NCBI GenBank assembly: GCA_030141605.1
Contig: JAQGDQ010001537.1
Coordinates: forward strand, 1 to 35,691
Direction of reading: 5' to 3'
DNA from: Tubiluchus corallicola
Lineage: Eukaryota > Priapulida > Priapulimorpha > Priapulimorphida > Tubiluchidae
DNA length: 35,691 nucleotides
The notes below the pieces were generated by a model that saw nothing but the letters and a program-made list of their open reading frames with translations, was not told the DNA's origin and ran no database searches. Positions 19,587 through 32,682 of this stretch are shown piece after piece. Every line of letters starts with the position of its first letter. Position 1 is the first letter of the stretch. The position numbers were made by a program, and so were the translations under genes.

Positions 19587-22500
19587 CTGCGAAAATAATC
19601 AATAATTAGACAATAATAACCATTATCAAAGATCCAGTGATTGATGAAGATCGTGAAAAAGTCAAAGGTTAAGTGAACCTAACAACGTTATCCATACCAA
19701 ACAATGCATTTGTTTACACTTGATAATGCCTCGAGACCCACGCTGTTGTAATAGTAATAGTTCTTGGCGTTAATCTAAGTCATAATTAAGCATAATTTTG
19801 ATGATTATAATACATTTTTCAAACATTTTAGGTGTTTGTGTGAGAATGACAGCCGTTAAATTATTCATCTTTCCATCAAGTGCTATGCAGAGTATCCAAT
19901 TAAACCACAAACCATACTTAATCATAGGGCAGCTGATAAACTTGTATTTCTGCTTTGGCACCTGGTGATAAAAATGAACAATATTTAAGACTACTTGCCT
20001 ACTAATGGCAAAGTCTGTAACTCTGTAGTTGACTGGAAAGTCCACTTATCGGGAGGATACCTCGGGTACTGTCGGTAGCGCCACCCGGAACGGTACGACA
20101 CCTTATCCTGCAGCGGCCAGTAATAGTTCCCGACACACCGCCGTCCAAATGGCTGTACTATCTGAGGAGGTTTACACAAACCTAAAGAGCAAATTTGCCG
20201 AGAAATGAAATCAGCTTATTACAATAATTCCAACTTTGCAATCTTTCCTTTTTGTAATAACAAGGTAAAAATGTTTTATCATGAACAATCAACCACGTCT
20301 CAAGCAAATGTGACCTGCACATGTAATTGTTGTAAACTGAGAAGTTTTTTGAAGTTTAACTAAAAGTAACGACGCGAAATAGTATGACAAAATACAGAGT
20401 TTTGTGAACAAGTGGAACACCCACATACAGGAGGCACTAGAAAACCTTTCTTCACATATAACAGGTTTCAGACTTGTATTGTAATCAATGATTTTTATTA
20501 AAAACAAAAAGAATACAAGAAAAAATTTAACTGCCCATTATTCTACAAAAGATTGTAAATGTGATGAGTGAAGATTAAGTAAGTTTACAATTTTACTGTT
20601 ACAGAGTGGAAAATAAAAAGGGAGCGGAAATTATTCGAGTCATGATGGGCTCACAATTTTCCAAAGTCTGCCTTCCCTTTCTACTGAATAACTATTAAAT
20701 CACAATACAAGAAATATTCCTATTGCAAAAAGCTTTAAAAATCGTCTTGAAATACGTGCTGAATAATTGCACACAGAAGTTGATTTGGCAGTAATGTTGT
20801 ATAAAAAGTAAAAATTTAAATGGTCGCACTAACCGTTAGGTGCATTTTGACGGTAGGTCATTTGAAACCAGCTCAGGTAACAAGGTGTAAAGTTTGAAAA
20901 AATAATCAGAGCATTCATAGTGCACTCTTTGCTAACTAAGCAAAAGTTTAAAGTAGTTTATATTGTCAACAAAATTAATAATCTTCAAAAGCAAATTGTC
21001 AGGCATGCTTTTAAAAGTTTAGCTTCCATAAATTCTTGGGCAGTGCAGTTATGCAGCAGGCGAATGGGTGATTCAGAGCAAAAACTCAAGGTTAGCATAT
21101 AAATGCATGACAAAAGTACCTGCTACAAATAAAATGGTGCTTAACCTGATATTTCTACCTATATTATAGCACTCAAAAGTGAAGTATAAAAGTAACAAAT
21201 ACTCTTCGATCACACACAGCAGTCTCATTTTAAGCTTTTGAAACAAAAATATTGACTCAATTATGCAGAGTTATTTGAGCCAGTTACGGAGAATATTTAC
21301 ACATTAAAACTGGGGCCAGTACCAAATGTCATTTAAGCAACTGCTTGTAGTTTTGCAGACATGATGGTACTTATATTTAATGCCTTCAACATGGCCGTTG
21401 CACGACATAAAAAAAACTTGTGTACAAAGATGAGGCAGCAGACCTTTAGCTATACGAAGCTGTCTAAGTCTGACCACGCCCACAAGCCAGGTGGAGGAGT
21501 CTCGGGTGAATCCAGGAGCAAATGGATCACTATTATTATCCATGTTTTCCACAAATAAACTCGGTTCCAGTGTGTTTAATAAGTAATCCCACATACTATC
21601 AACATCTTTTATCTAGAAGAAAAAACAGTAATAGAATCAGGATGAGACTTCGAATTGAAAATGGTGGAAAATGGGAGAATCAATTTACATTTTACTTGAA
21701 TGATTTACTTTATAAGACATAGTTTTAGTGTAATGGCAAAATGTAACTACTTTGCTGCTGTATATTATACTAACAATGTGGTGCCACCTGTTGGCAAAAA
21801 ATTGAGATGACTTAGGGATGTGTGTGTGTGTGTATGAGATTTCAGACAGTATTTCTAAAACCATTAAATGTTGTGTTCAGCATCAGCTGTCTCATAATGT
21901 ACTACAGCATGTGTAATAGCACACACATAATAGTGTGTTTCTCAGTAATGTATCAGTTAATTCAGTTCAGCTTACAGCATCTACTTAACCATGTGTTTCA
22001 GCATGTATCATTTATTTCAGTGTATATCATAGTATGTACGTAAGCATGTGTTTCAGTATGTATCATTTATTTCAGTGTATATCCATAGCATGTACGTGTT
22101 ATAGCATGTACTGAACCATGTGTTTCAGCATGTATCATTTATTTCAGTGCATATCATAGCATGTAAATGTTATAGCATGTACTTAAGCATGTGTACTTAA
22201 GCAGAATCATGTGATGCAATTGCATGTAAAGCTGTGTTGAAACGCCTGGATGAACTATCTAATAATATTAACACTAAATTTCAAAATCTTGAGGAAAAAT
22301 TGTCCCAAAAGATTGAAGACAAACATTCTGAATTAAAGACTGAAGTGAATGTCTTGCGTCAAGTTGTTAAAAATCAACAACGGTTTTTGGAGCAGGTTGA
22401 CGGTCGTCTCCGAAACCAGAACTTAATTATGATGGGCTTAAGTGAAAATAAGGATATCGATGGTGCTAATTCCGACGATGATAAGATAAGGAAAATTCTT

Positions 22501-25500
22501 GATGTAGTGGATGTGGAAGCTGCTGTCGTCTCATACAAGAGACTCGGTACAGCTACGAATGGCCGTGATCGTCCTGTGTTGGTCATTGTTGAAAATCATG
22601 ACCAAAGGGACAATGTCGTGAAGAATGCTAATAAGCTTCAATCGTCTGCCAATGCTGCTGTGAAAAAAGTCAGAGTGAAGCGAGACACCCACCCTGCAGT
22701 TCGTGCCGAATGGAAGCGGCTATTTGACGCTGAGAAGTGCGAACGTGACAAACCTGAAAACCGGGGATGCCATATTGAGTTTGACAAGAAAAAGCGTGAG
22801 ATCACCCGGGACGGTGTTGTTATTGATAGTTGGCAACCAATGTCTTTTTTGTAAACAATCGAGATAGTTGCACTGAACTCCGTATTACACATTGGAACAT
22901 TAATGCCGTGAAAAATAAACTGGAGATCGAATTTGTTCGCCAAAGTTTATGTAAATCTGATATGATATTCTTAAATGAAATCAAAACTCTGTTGAAGTTC
23001 ACAATGCCTGGGTATAAAACTCTCCGAACTAATCAAGCAGCTGGTCACCGTGGTGGTTGTGCTATACTGATTTCAAATGTGCTAGCCTCTTCGATTCAAT
23101 CGGTCGAATTTGGTTCCGATGTTATTGTGCTACGCCTCAATAATATATCTGGTATTGTTTTTGTATGTGTTTATCTCACGCCATCTGACTCTCATTACCA
23201 CTCACTTGAATGCTTAGCAAAAATCAACGAAGTTATGATGTCCAACCCTCATGATCAATTTGTGATACTTGGTGATTTGAATGCCCGTTTCGGGCCTGCT
23301 ATTAACAAATTTTTACGTAATGTTAGTGACAGTGGTGCACGATATCTTGCTTCCGAGGATTCGATTGGATCCCCGAATGAAAATGCCAAAGTTGTTTATA
23401 ATTCTTTTAACTCTTTAATCGTTGTAAATAACATTCAGTATAAAGGCAGAACATTTAAAAGTAACCTGACGTATAGAAAACGTGAGAATTGGATTTCTGA
23501 ATTAGACTATTGTCTTATTTCTCCTGCACTAATCGATAGTGTTGTCAATTTCACTGTCAATCAAGACTTACGATTACCTTCGAATCATGCCCCTCTGTCT
23601 GTGATTTTTGATATCAACATGTTATCTCGTGGAGCCTTACCTAACAATCTTCTTATCAGATCCGAAGCCTTAGGTGCTCATGCAGCTGAAGTTAAAACTC
23701 CAAACCGCAAACATTGTAGCCGTCAGATCCGTATTGCTGAAACAGACTGTGTCGAATTTCAGAGAGTGATGTCTTCAGTTGAACCTCCTGATGATGTGGA
23801 TGATGTAAATAGTTGTGTTACTGATATTAATAATGTTTTCCGTGATAAACTGATTAGATGTAAAGCTCCGAATCGTCTCATCAATCGTTATCAGCCGACG
23901 GATCGTTGGCGCCGTATGCTCGAGCTCAATGATTCTAAGGAAATATGGAATGCCATAGACTGGAAAGGAAACACGATTGAATTTGAATCTTTTGAATCTC
24001 CAACTAGCGAAGAATTCAAACGTCATTTCGAGGATCTTCTCAACCCAGATCGTGATGGTCCAGAGGACTTATTATCACTGTGCGATGGTCCAAGTATCCC
24101 TATCACAGATGATCCGATCGCTTTCGATGAGTTTGTTTCTGCTGCTTCCGAATGTAAATCAAGTAGTAGTGGTGGACCCTCTGGTATTCCTGGTGCTGTG
24201 TTCAATTTTATCCCAGATAATTGGATTAATTACCTGTGTTTTGTTCTGAATTTCATATTCTTTTCGCGATCTTTCCCGATTCCGTGGTGCTTTAGCCGCC
24301 TTGTTACTATTTTTAAGAGAGGATCTCGTAAGGACTGCGATAATTACCGCGGTTTGTCAATCATGGATTCCCTTGCGAAAATATACGATCGAATTTTGTG
24401 CAAACGTTTAGAGATGTGGTTCAAACCCGATAGGGAGCAGGCTGGTGCCCAAAAGGGTAGATCCTGCATTGAGTGGATTGTGACTCTAAGACTATTAATG
24501 GACTATGCACTGTTTACAAAGAAGAAATTATATATCGTTTTCGTAGACTTCTCGAAAGCTTACGATAGAGTTCCACGTTCTGGTTTGATTAGGGCCTTGA
24601 GAGCTCTTGGCTGTGGTCTTGTGATGCTTTCTGCTCTTGCTGCCATGTATGTGAATACGCAGCTGGTCCTTGGTGCTGCCGTTATTGGTGTTACATTAGG
24701 TGTGAAGCAGGGTTCTCCGTCATCCTGTTTCCTCTTCACACTGTATATTAACCCTCTTATTCGTGAATTAAAGTCTAGATGTGGTCTCGATGGTTTCCTA
24801 GGAAATTTACACTGTTTGATGTTGATGGATGATACAATCTTGTTGTCAACATCTAGAGAAGGTATTATTCAAAAACTCAGTATCCTTATTGAGTTCTGTG
24901 ATCAATCCGGTATGAAGGTGAACTTAAAAAAGACTAAATTTATGGTTATTAATGGCGATGCTGTTGATCGTCTGGACCTCGTAGTGAACCCCCTTACTGT
25001 TAATCACTGTGACTATTACGTTTACCTCGGTGCTGTCTTTAGCTCAACAGGAAAATTTAAACCCGCTCTGGAAAAACACTGCGAAGACAAATATTGTCAC
25101 GTACTGAAGTTCGTGTCATTTGTTTCTAAGAATTCAGCTTATCCTTTTGCAGTTAAGAAGTTAGTTTTAAATGCCGCGCTACTTGCTGCAATTACTTACG
25201 GATGTGAGTCTTGGCTATGCAATGACCTTAATCCTATTCAAGGGATGTATATTAGTGTTATTAAATGTTTACTCGGTGTGCGACGTACAACTGCTAATGA
25301 TTTGTGTCTCATAGAGTTGGGCCTTCCCTCCCTGAATGGTTTTGTGAAGGACAAACAATCTCACTTTTTCAATAAGATTGTTCGCTCAAGAGTGAATATT
25401 CCTGATGATCCGTTTATGATTGTTTACAATTTGTGTCGCGAGTCAAACACCCCATGTGCTCGATATTTGCGTAATATAACTGGATACCGTGGTGATTTTA

Positions 25501-28500
25501 TCGATGATGACCTGAATAGAATCAAAGATAGGATCCGCGCTTCTGACCGTACGAAATTTGTCACATACTTACAACTAAACCCTGAACTCTCTATCCATCG
25601 AATTTACTGTGACAATGTTAATGAACTGAAACGGATAAAAACGTCAAGGCTCAGACTTTCCTCACACAACCTTGCCATAGAAACCGGTCGTTGGTCCCGT
25701 ATTGAAAGAGAGCGAAGACTCTGTTCATGTGGACAAATCCAAACAGAACTGCTCGTAATATGTGAATGCCCTGAAACACGTATCTTAAGAAACAATTCCG
25801 ATTTAATATTTGATGATTTAGTGACTTTTTTCAGCGGAAATCCCGCTGATATTTGTAATTTTGTACACGATGCTCTAACCATTTTTGGTCTCTAATTGTT
25901 ACTACACCATACATTGAGTGATCTATGGACTATGATCAGCCTAAATTTCTTATATGTTGCAACTATCTCGAAACGATTCTTATGACTTTTTGTATATATC
26001 TTTGACCATGGTCAATAAATAAATAATAATAATAAATGTGCAAATTGCGTGGAAGATCATTGCACTTGGGACAAAAACTTCCACGACTACAAGGCAGCAG
26101 AAAGTGGCCTAAACACCTAATATGGCTTCCACATCTCAAGGTGCGCAGGCTGATGACACTGTTTAAACACCTAATATGGCTTCGCACAGTCTGATGACAC
26201 TGATCAAACACCTAATATGGCTTCGCACAGGCTGATGACACTGGTCAAACACCTAACATGGCTTCGCACAGGCTGATGACGCTGATCAAACACCTAATAT
26301 GGCTTCGCACAGGCTGATGACGCTGATCAAACACCTAATATGGCTTCGCACAGGCTGATGACACTGATCAAACACCTAATATGGCTTCGCACAGGCTGAT
26401 GACACTGGTCAAACACCTAATATGGCTTCGCACAGGCTGATGACGCTGATCAAACACCTAATATGGCTTCGCACAGGCTGATGACGCTGATCAAACACCT
26501 AATATGGCTTCGCACAGGCTGATGACACTGATCAAACACCTAATATGGCTTCGCACAGGCTGATGATGCTGATCAAACACCTAATATGGCTTCGCACAGG
26601 CTGATGACACTGAACAAACACCTAATATGGCTTCGCACAGGCTGATGACACTGATCAAACACCTAATATGGCTTCGCACAGGCTGATGACACTGATCAAA
26701 CACCTAATATGGCTTCGCACAGGCTGATGACACTGAACAAACACCTAATATGGCTTCGCACAGGCTGATGATGCTGATCAAACACCTAATATGGCTTCGC
26801 ACAGGCTGATGACACTGATCAAACACCTAATATGGCTTCGCACAGGCTGATGACGCTGATCAAACATCTTACAACAGTGATTCCTTACCTGATTTTCTTG
26901 ACACAAACTTGCTGAACATTCAAACCGTAGACAGTCACAATCATAACTCTGTCTGCGAAAATGAATCATTTATTACGAAAAGAAAGCTTTTGAACAGAGA
27001 TTAAATAACGATGCCCCAAAACTTCCCAATTTTGCACTTCAGAACTGTGTCGCTAAACACTAACAAACATCAATTATTCTCTTCACTGCTGGTTAGGAGT
27101 AATCGAACCGAACTTCAGTGTTTCGAATTCGAATTGAGATTGAAAGATTTTCGAACAAGTTTTCGAACCACCATAAAAAATTAGTCTTACAAAAATCATG
27201 CATATCACTAGATTTTGTTCTGCAATAAAACGACTAGTAATTTGTTTAAAATTGTGCGCAGAAATCACAGCTAAATTATGCTAATTGCATGATGTTTGAA
27301 TCGTTTTAGTGATAAAGAACACGTGTGATTGAAGTGCTGAATTATGCGAATCTATAGTTTTGGATTCGAATCGAGTTCGAACTGAAAAAACTCGTTTGAA
27401 TCGAATTCGAGCATTCGATGCTCACCCCTACTGCTGGTGGACATTGAAAAATCCGTAAAACGTAGCAATTTCAGGGACAAAGTTTCCGGTAAAACAATAA
27501 CTATTGTTTGTATTGTTAGCATTAATTGTTTTTATAAGTGAATATTGTTTCAGTTGTGAACTATTTCTCTGTCTGTACCATGCATGTGTTTGCACCATCT
27601 CGGGGGGAGGGCGGGGGGAGTCTCGAAAGCTCACGCTCATACTCTCCTCGGGACCGATTTGTATAATTTTCAAACCATTTCTGTTTTTATTATTGTATTG
27701 TTATTATCATTATGTAAATAGTTTAATAATTTGCGATTTATAAATTAACCAAATAAAAAATACTGAATTGAACTGAATTTAAAAAGTGCTGCTGCAGTTT
27801 ACTTAGCATCAGGTTCGAAAAAAATTTAGTAATTCTTTTCCATATTTCATTATTTTCATTAATGTTCAGTGGCCTAGCTAATAGGGGAGGCAAGGCAAGC
27901 GATCGCTCCTCAGTGGCCTAGCTAATGGGGGAGGCAAGGTGAGCGATCGCTCTTCCGGGGCCTAGCTAATAGGGGAGGCAAGGTGAGCGATCGCTCTTCC
28001 GGGGCCTAGCTAATAGGGGAGGCAAGGTGAGTGATCGCTCCTCCGAGGCCTAGCTAATAGGGGAGGCAAGGTGAGCAATCGCTCCTCCGAGGCCTAGCCA
28101 ATAGGGGAGGCAAGGTGAGCGATCGCTCTTCCGAGGCCTAGCTAATAGGGGAGGCAAGGTGAGCGATTGCTCTTCCGAGGCCTAGCTAATAGGGGAGACA
28201 AGGTGAGCGATCGCTCTTCCGAGGCCTAGCTAATGGGGGAGGCAAGGTGAGCGATTGCTCCTCCGAGGCCTAGCTAATAGGGGAGGCAAGGTGAGCGATC
28301 GCTCCTCCGAGGCCTAGCTAATAGGGGAGGCAAGGTGAGCGATCACTCCTCCGAGGCCTAACTAATAGGGGAGGCAAGCTGAGCGATTGCTCCTCCGAGG
28401 CCTAACTACTAGGGGAGGCAAGGTGAGCGATCGCTCCTCCGAGTCCTGGCTAATTGGGAAGGCAAGGCAAGCGATCGCTCCTCCAAGGAGATTTGTCAAA

Positions 28501-31500
28501 ACTGGCACCTTATCAACATCCTATTTTATCACTTTATATGATGAACCTGCCCTTGTCTTTTTGAAATGCCCCCCCCCCCGAGCTTTTCAAGGTTGACCGA
28601 TTTGACCAAGAATCAATATTCTTGTCACAAGCTCATAAAGAAAGGTATAATTGGGGTGGCTTTTTTATGTGTTTGCCTACCCTCTTAGCTAGGTTAATAA
28701 TAGTGCATACATAAACAATGCTTACTTGAGAGAAGCCAGTGTGTCCAGCATAATCTCCATTTAGTACAAGATTGTTTACTGTCCTTGTCACCCAAAATGA
28801 CCTGTAAATCAAGCTAAGATAATACAAAATGTACATACTTGGAGTGCATATAACATGAGTTAATGAGAGGGCAATATCTACATACTTGGAGTGTATATAA
28901 CATGAGTTATTGAGAGGGCAATATGTACATACTTGGAGTGTATATAACATGAGTTAATGAGAGGGCAATATGTACATACTTGGAGTGTATATAACATGAG
29001 TTAATGAGAGGGTATTATGTACATACTTGGAGTGTATATAACATGAGTTAATAAGAGGGCAATATGTACATACTTAAAGTGTATATAACATGAGTTATTG
29101 AGAGGGCAATATGTACATACTAGGAGTGTATATAACATGAGTTAATGAGAGGGCAATATGTACATATTTAAAGTGTATATAACATGAGTTAATGAGAGGG
29201 CAATATGTACATATTTAAAGTGTATATAACATGAGTTATTGAGAGGGCAATATGTACATACTTGGAGTGTATATAACATGAGTTAATGAGAGGGCAATAT
29301 GTACATACTTGGAGTGTATATAACATGAGTTAATGAGAGGGTATTATGTACATACTTGGAGTGTATATAACATGAGTTAATAAGAGGGCAATATGTACAT
29401 ACTTAAAGTGTATATAACATGAGTTATTGAGAGGGCAATATGTACATACTAGGAGTGTATATAACATGAGTTAAAGAGAGGGTAATATGTACATACTTAA
29501 AGTGTATATAACATGAGTTAATGAGAAAGTAATATGTACATACTTAAAGTGTATATAACATGAGTTAATGAGAGGGTAATATGTACATACTTGGAGTGTA
29601 TATAACATGAGTTAATGAGAGGGTATTATGTACATACTTGGAGTGTATATAACATGAGTTAATGAGAGGGTAATATGTACATACTTGGAGTGTATATAAC
29701 ATGAGTTAATGAGAGGGTAATATGTACATACTTGGAGTGTATATAACATGAGTTAATGAGAGGGTAATATGTACATACTTAAAGTGTATATAATATGAGT
29801 TAATGAGAGGGTAATATGTACATACTTGGAGTGTATATAACATGAGTTAATGAGAGGGTAATAAGTACATACTTAAAGTGTATATAACATGAGTTAATGA
29901 GAGGGTAATATGTACATACTTGGAGTGTATATAACATGGGTTAATGAGAGGGTAATATGTACATACTTGGAGTGTATATAACATGGGTTAATGAGAGGGT
30001 AATATGTACATACTTAAAGTGTATATAACATGAGTTAATGAGAAAGTATTATGTACATACTTGGAGTGTATATAACATGAGTTAATGAGAGGGTAATATG
30101 TACATACTTAAAGTGTATATAACATGAGTTAATGAGAGGGTAATATGTACATACTTGGAGTGTATATAACATGAGTTAATGAGAGGGCAATATGTACGTA
30201 CTTGGAGTGTATATAACATGAGTTAATGAGAGGGTAATATGTACATACTTGGAGTGTATATAACATGGGTTAATGAGAGGGTAATATGTACATACTTAAA
30301 GTGTATATAACATGAGTTAATGAGAGGGTAATATGTACATACTTGGAGTGTATATAACATGAGTTAATGAGAGGGTAATAAGTACATACTTGGAGTGTAT
30401 ATAACATGAGTTAATGAGAGGGTAATATGTACATACTTGGAGTGTATATAACATGAGTTAATGAGAGGGTAATAAGTACATACTTGGAGTGTATATAACA
30501 TGAGTTAATGAGAGGGTAATATGTACATACTTAAAGTGTATATAATATGAGTTAATGAGAGGGTAATATGTACATACTTAAAGTGTATATAACATGAGTT
30601 AATGAGAGGGTAATATGTACATACTTGGAGTGTATATAACATGAGTTAATGAGAGGAAAACAACAAAAAAAAAAAAAACAAAAAAAAAGAAAGCAATATG
30701 TATGTAAAAGGGAAGGAGAGGGAATTCTTATTATTATTTATTTTGTTTTATTTTACATTTACTTCAGTACATAAAAAACAACCCTAGAATAATAAACAAA
30801 ATATAGTTAAAAATAACAATTAAAAATACTACTACAATTGAAATAAAATAAATATTTACACACAAATAACAGAGAATTAATAAGCTAAATGTGTAAAAAA
30901 AGGGTTAGTAAGTGTGTATTCCCAAATATACTCAAAGTTAAAATGGTGTCTGTATTATGAAAAAAGTGCGAATGATTTCATTGCTTCAATTTAAAACTCA
31001 CTGATGATCAACTATGGCAGTGGCGATGATGACTAATGGCAATGACAACTATGGCAGTGGCGATGATGACTAATGGCAATGACAACAATGGCAGTGGCGA
31101 TGATGACTAATGGCAATGACAACTATGGCAGTGGCGATGATGACTAATGGCAATGACAACTATGGCAGTGGCGATGATGACTAATGGCAATGACAACAAT
31201 GGCAGTGGTAATGATGACTAACAGCAATGACAACAATGGCAGTGGCAATGATGACTAATGGCAATGACAACTATGGCAGTGGCGATGATGACTAACGGCA
31301 ATGACAACAATGGCAGTGGTGATGATGACTAACAGCAATGACAACAATGGCAGTGGCGATGATGACTAATGGCAATGACAACTATGGCAGTGGCGATGAT
31401 GACTAACGGCAATGACAACAATGGCAGTGACGATGATGACTAACGGCAATGACAACTATGGCACTGGCGATGATGACTAACGGCAATGACAACAATGGCA

Positions 31501-32606
31501 CTGGCGATGATGACTAACGGCAATGACAACAATGGCAGTGGCAATGATGACTAACGGCAATGACAACAATGGCATTGGTGATGATGACTAACGGCAATGA
31601 CAACAATGGCAGTGACGATGATGACTAACGGCAATGACAACAATGGCAGTGGCGATGATGACTAACAGCAATGACAACAATGGCAGTGACGATGATGACT
31701 AACGGCAATGACAACAATGGCATTGGTGATGATGACTAACAGCAATGACAACAATGGCAGTGACGATGATGACTAACGGCAATGACAACAATGGCATGTC
31801 AAGATATGCATGTTAATCAACATGTGTTAATTCCAGCTAGCAAGCCTCTTATAAATAATCTTGCTACTTGCCTTTCATCACGAAATCGATAGACGATGTT
31901 GGAAAGAAAGATGATGAAAAGAAGGAAGAGAATTAAGTCCCAGGTGGCGTCAGTCATCACTTGTCGGTGTTTCCGATGCTCTCTCGCCCTCAGTATCTGC
32001 TCCGTGGTCGGAGGAATGAACGTGTGCTGACTGCGACGCTTCATTACGGTACTGAAACATGCAAAAATGAGGAGCAAATTCTAGCTGCAGAAATATGACT
32101 CAACTAGGATTAACTGACTGGCTTCTTTGTGCAAAATCAGAGGTTACAAAGTCAGAAATGTAATTGAACAATTTGAAAAAAACTGAATTAATTTATTTTT
32201 ATTTAAAACGTTCCAAATCAAGACATTTCTCTTCGGCATTTTAAAAGTTTAAAATGTTTGGTCTTTTTGAAGAAAGGAACTGAAAAATCGGGTGTCAACC
32301 AAGATTTGAACCCAAAACTTCAGCTCTCATGACACATGTCCTACCATTTGAACTACTGGCTCAACATGACAAAGCTGGTCAGAAATTTCTTTCTAGAAGT
32401 GCTCAATCTGTCAGAGCCTCTGATCTGTTACTATATTCTGAAACATGAGTACTGTTTGAACACATTTAACATTGGGAGTCGACTTATAAGCATCTGCACC
32501 CAGGGCCGGCCTTAAGCATAGGCAAACTAGGCAACCGCCTACGGCCTCACCCTCCAGGGTGCCTCACGCCGAGGTAACTTTTTTTTGCTTTATGCGAACA
32601 TACTGC

Positions 32607-32682
<76 letters not shown>

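Larger units (their letters stand above)
22201..26036 (+). mobile_element. LINE (non-LTR retrotransposon) with two open ORFs
   Basis: Contains an ORF1 (coiled coil and RRM-like), an ORF2 (endonuclease and reverse transcriptase), a 140-bp 3'UTR, a 14-bp palindrome TTGACCATGGTCAA (26002-26015) and an (AATA/AAT)n tail to about 26036. Both ORFs are free of stops, so it is young. It sits in PKD1-like intron 3, antisense to that gene. The 5' end is unclear: ORF1 lacks an ATG after its upstream stop, so it may be 5' truncated. No clear target-site duplication was seen. The tail and C-terminal cysteine motif resemble the CR1/L2/Nimb groups, but the clade is unresolved. Confidence 0.85.
28802..31871 (-). 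other. PKD1-like intron 2, GC-AG
   Basis: 3070-bp intron, minus strand, starting GCAAGTAG and ending GATTTACAG. Over 80 percent of it is the 47-bp and 37-bp arrays. Confidence 0.7.

Noticed and set aside
31861-31867. GT donor (CAA|GTAGCA) for PKD1-like exon B
   Set aside because: It would exit in phase 0, while exon C needs two carried bases; the GC donor four bases earlier keeps the frame.
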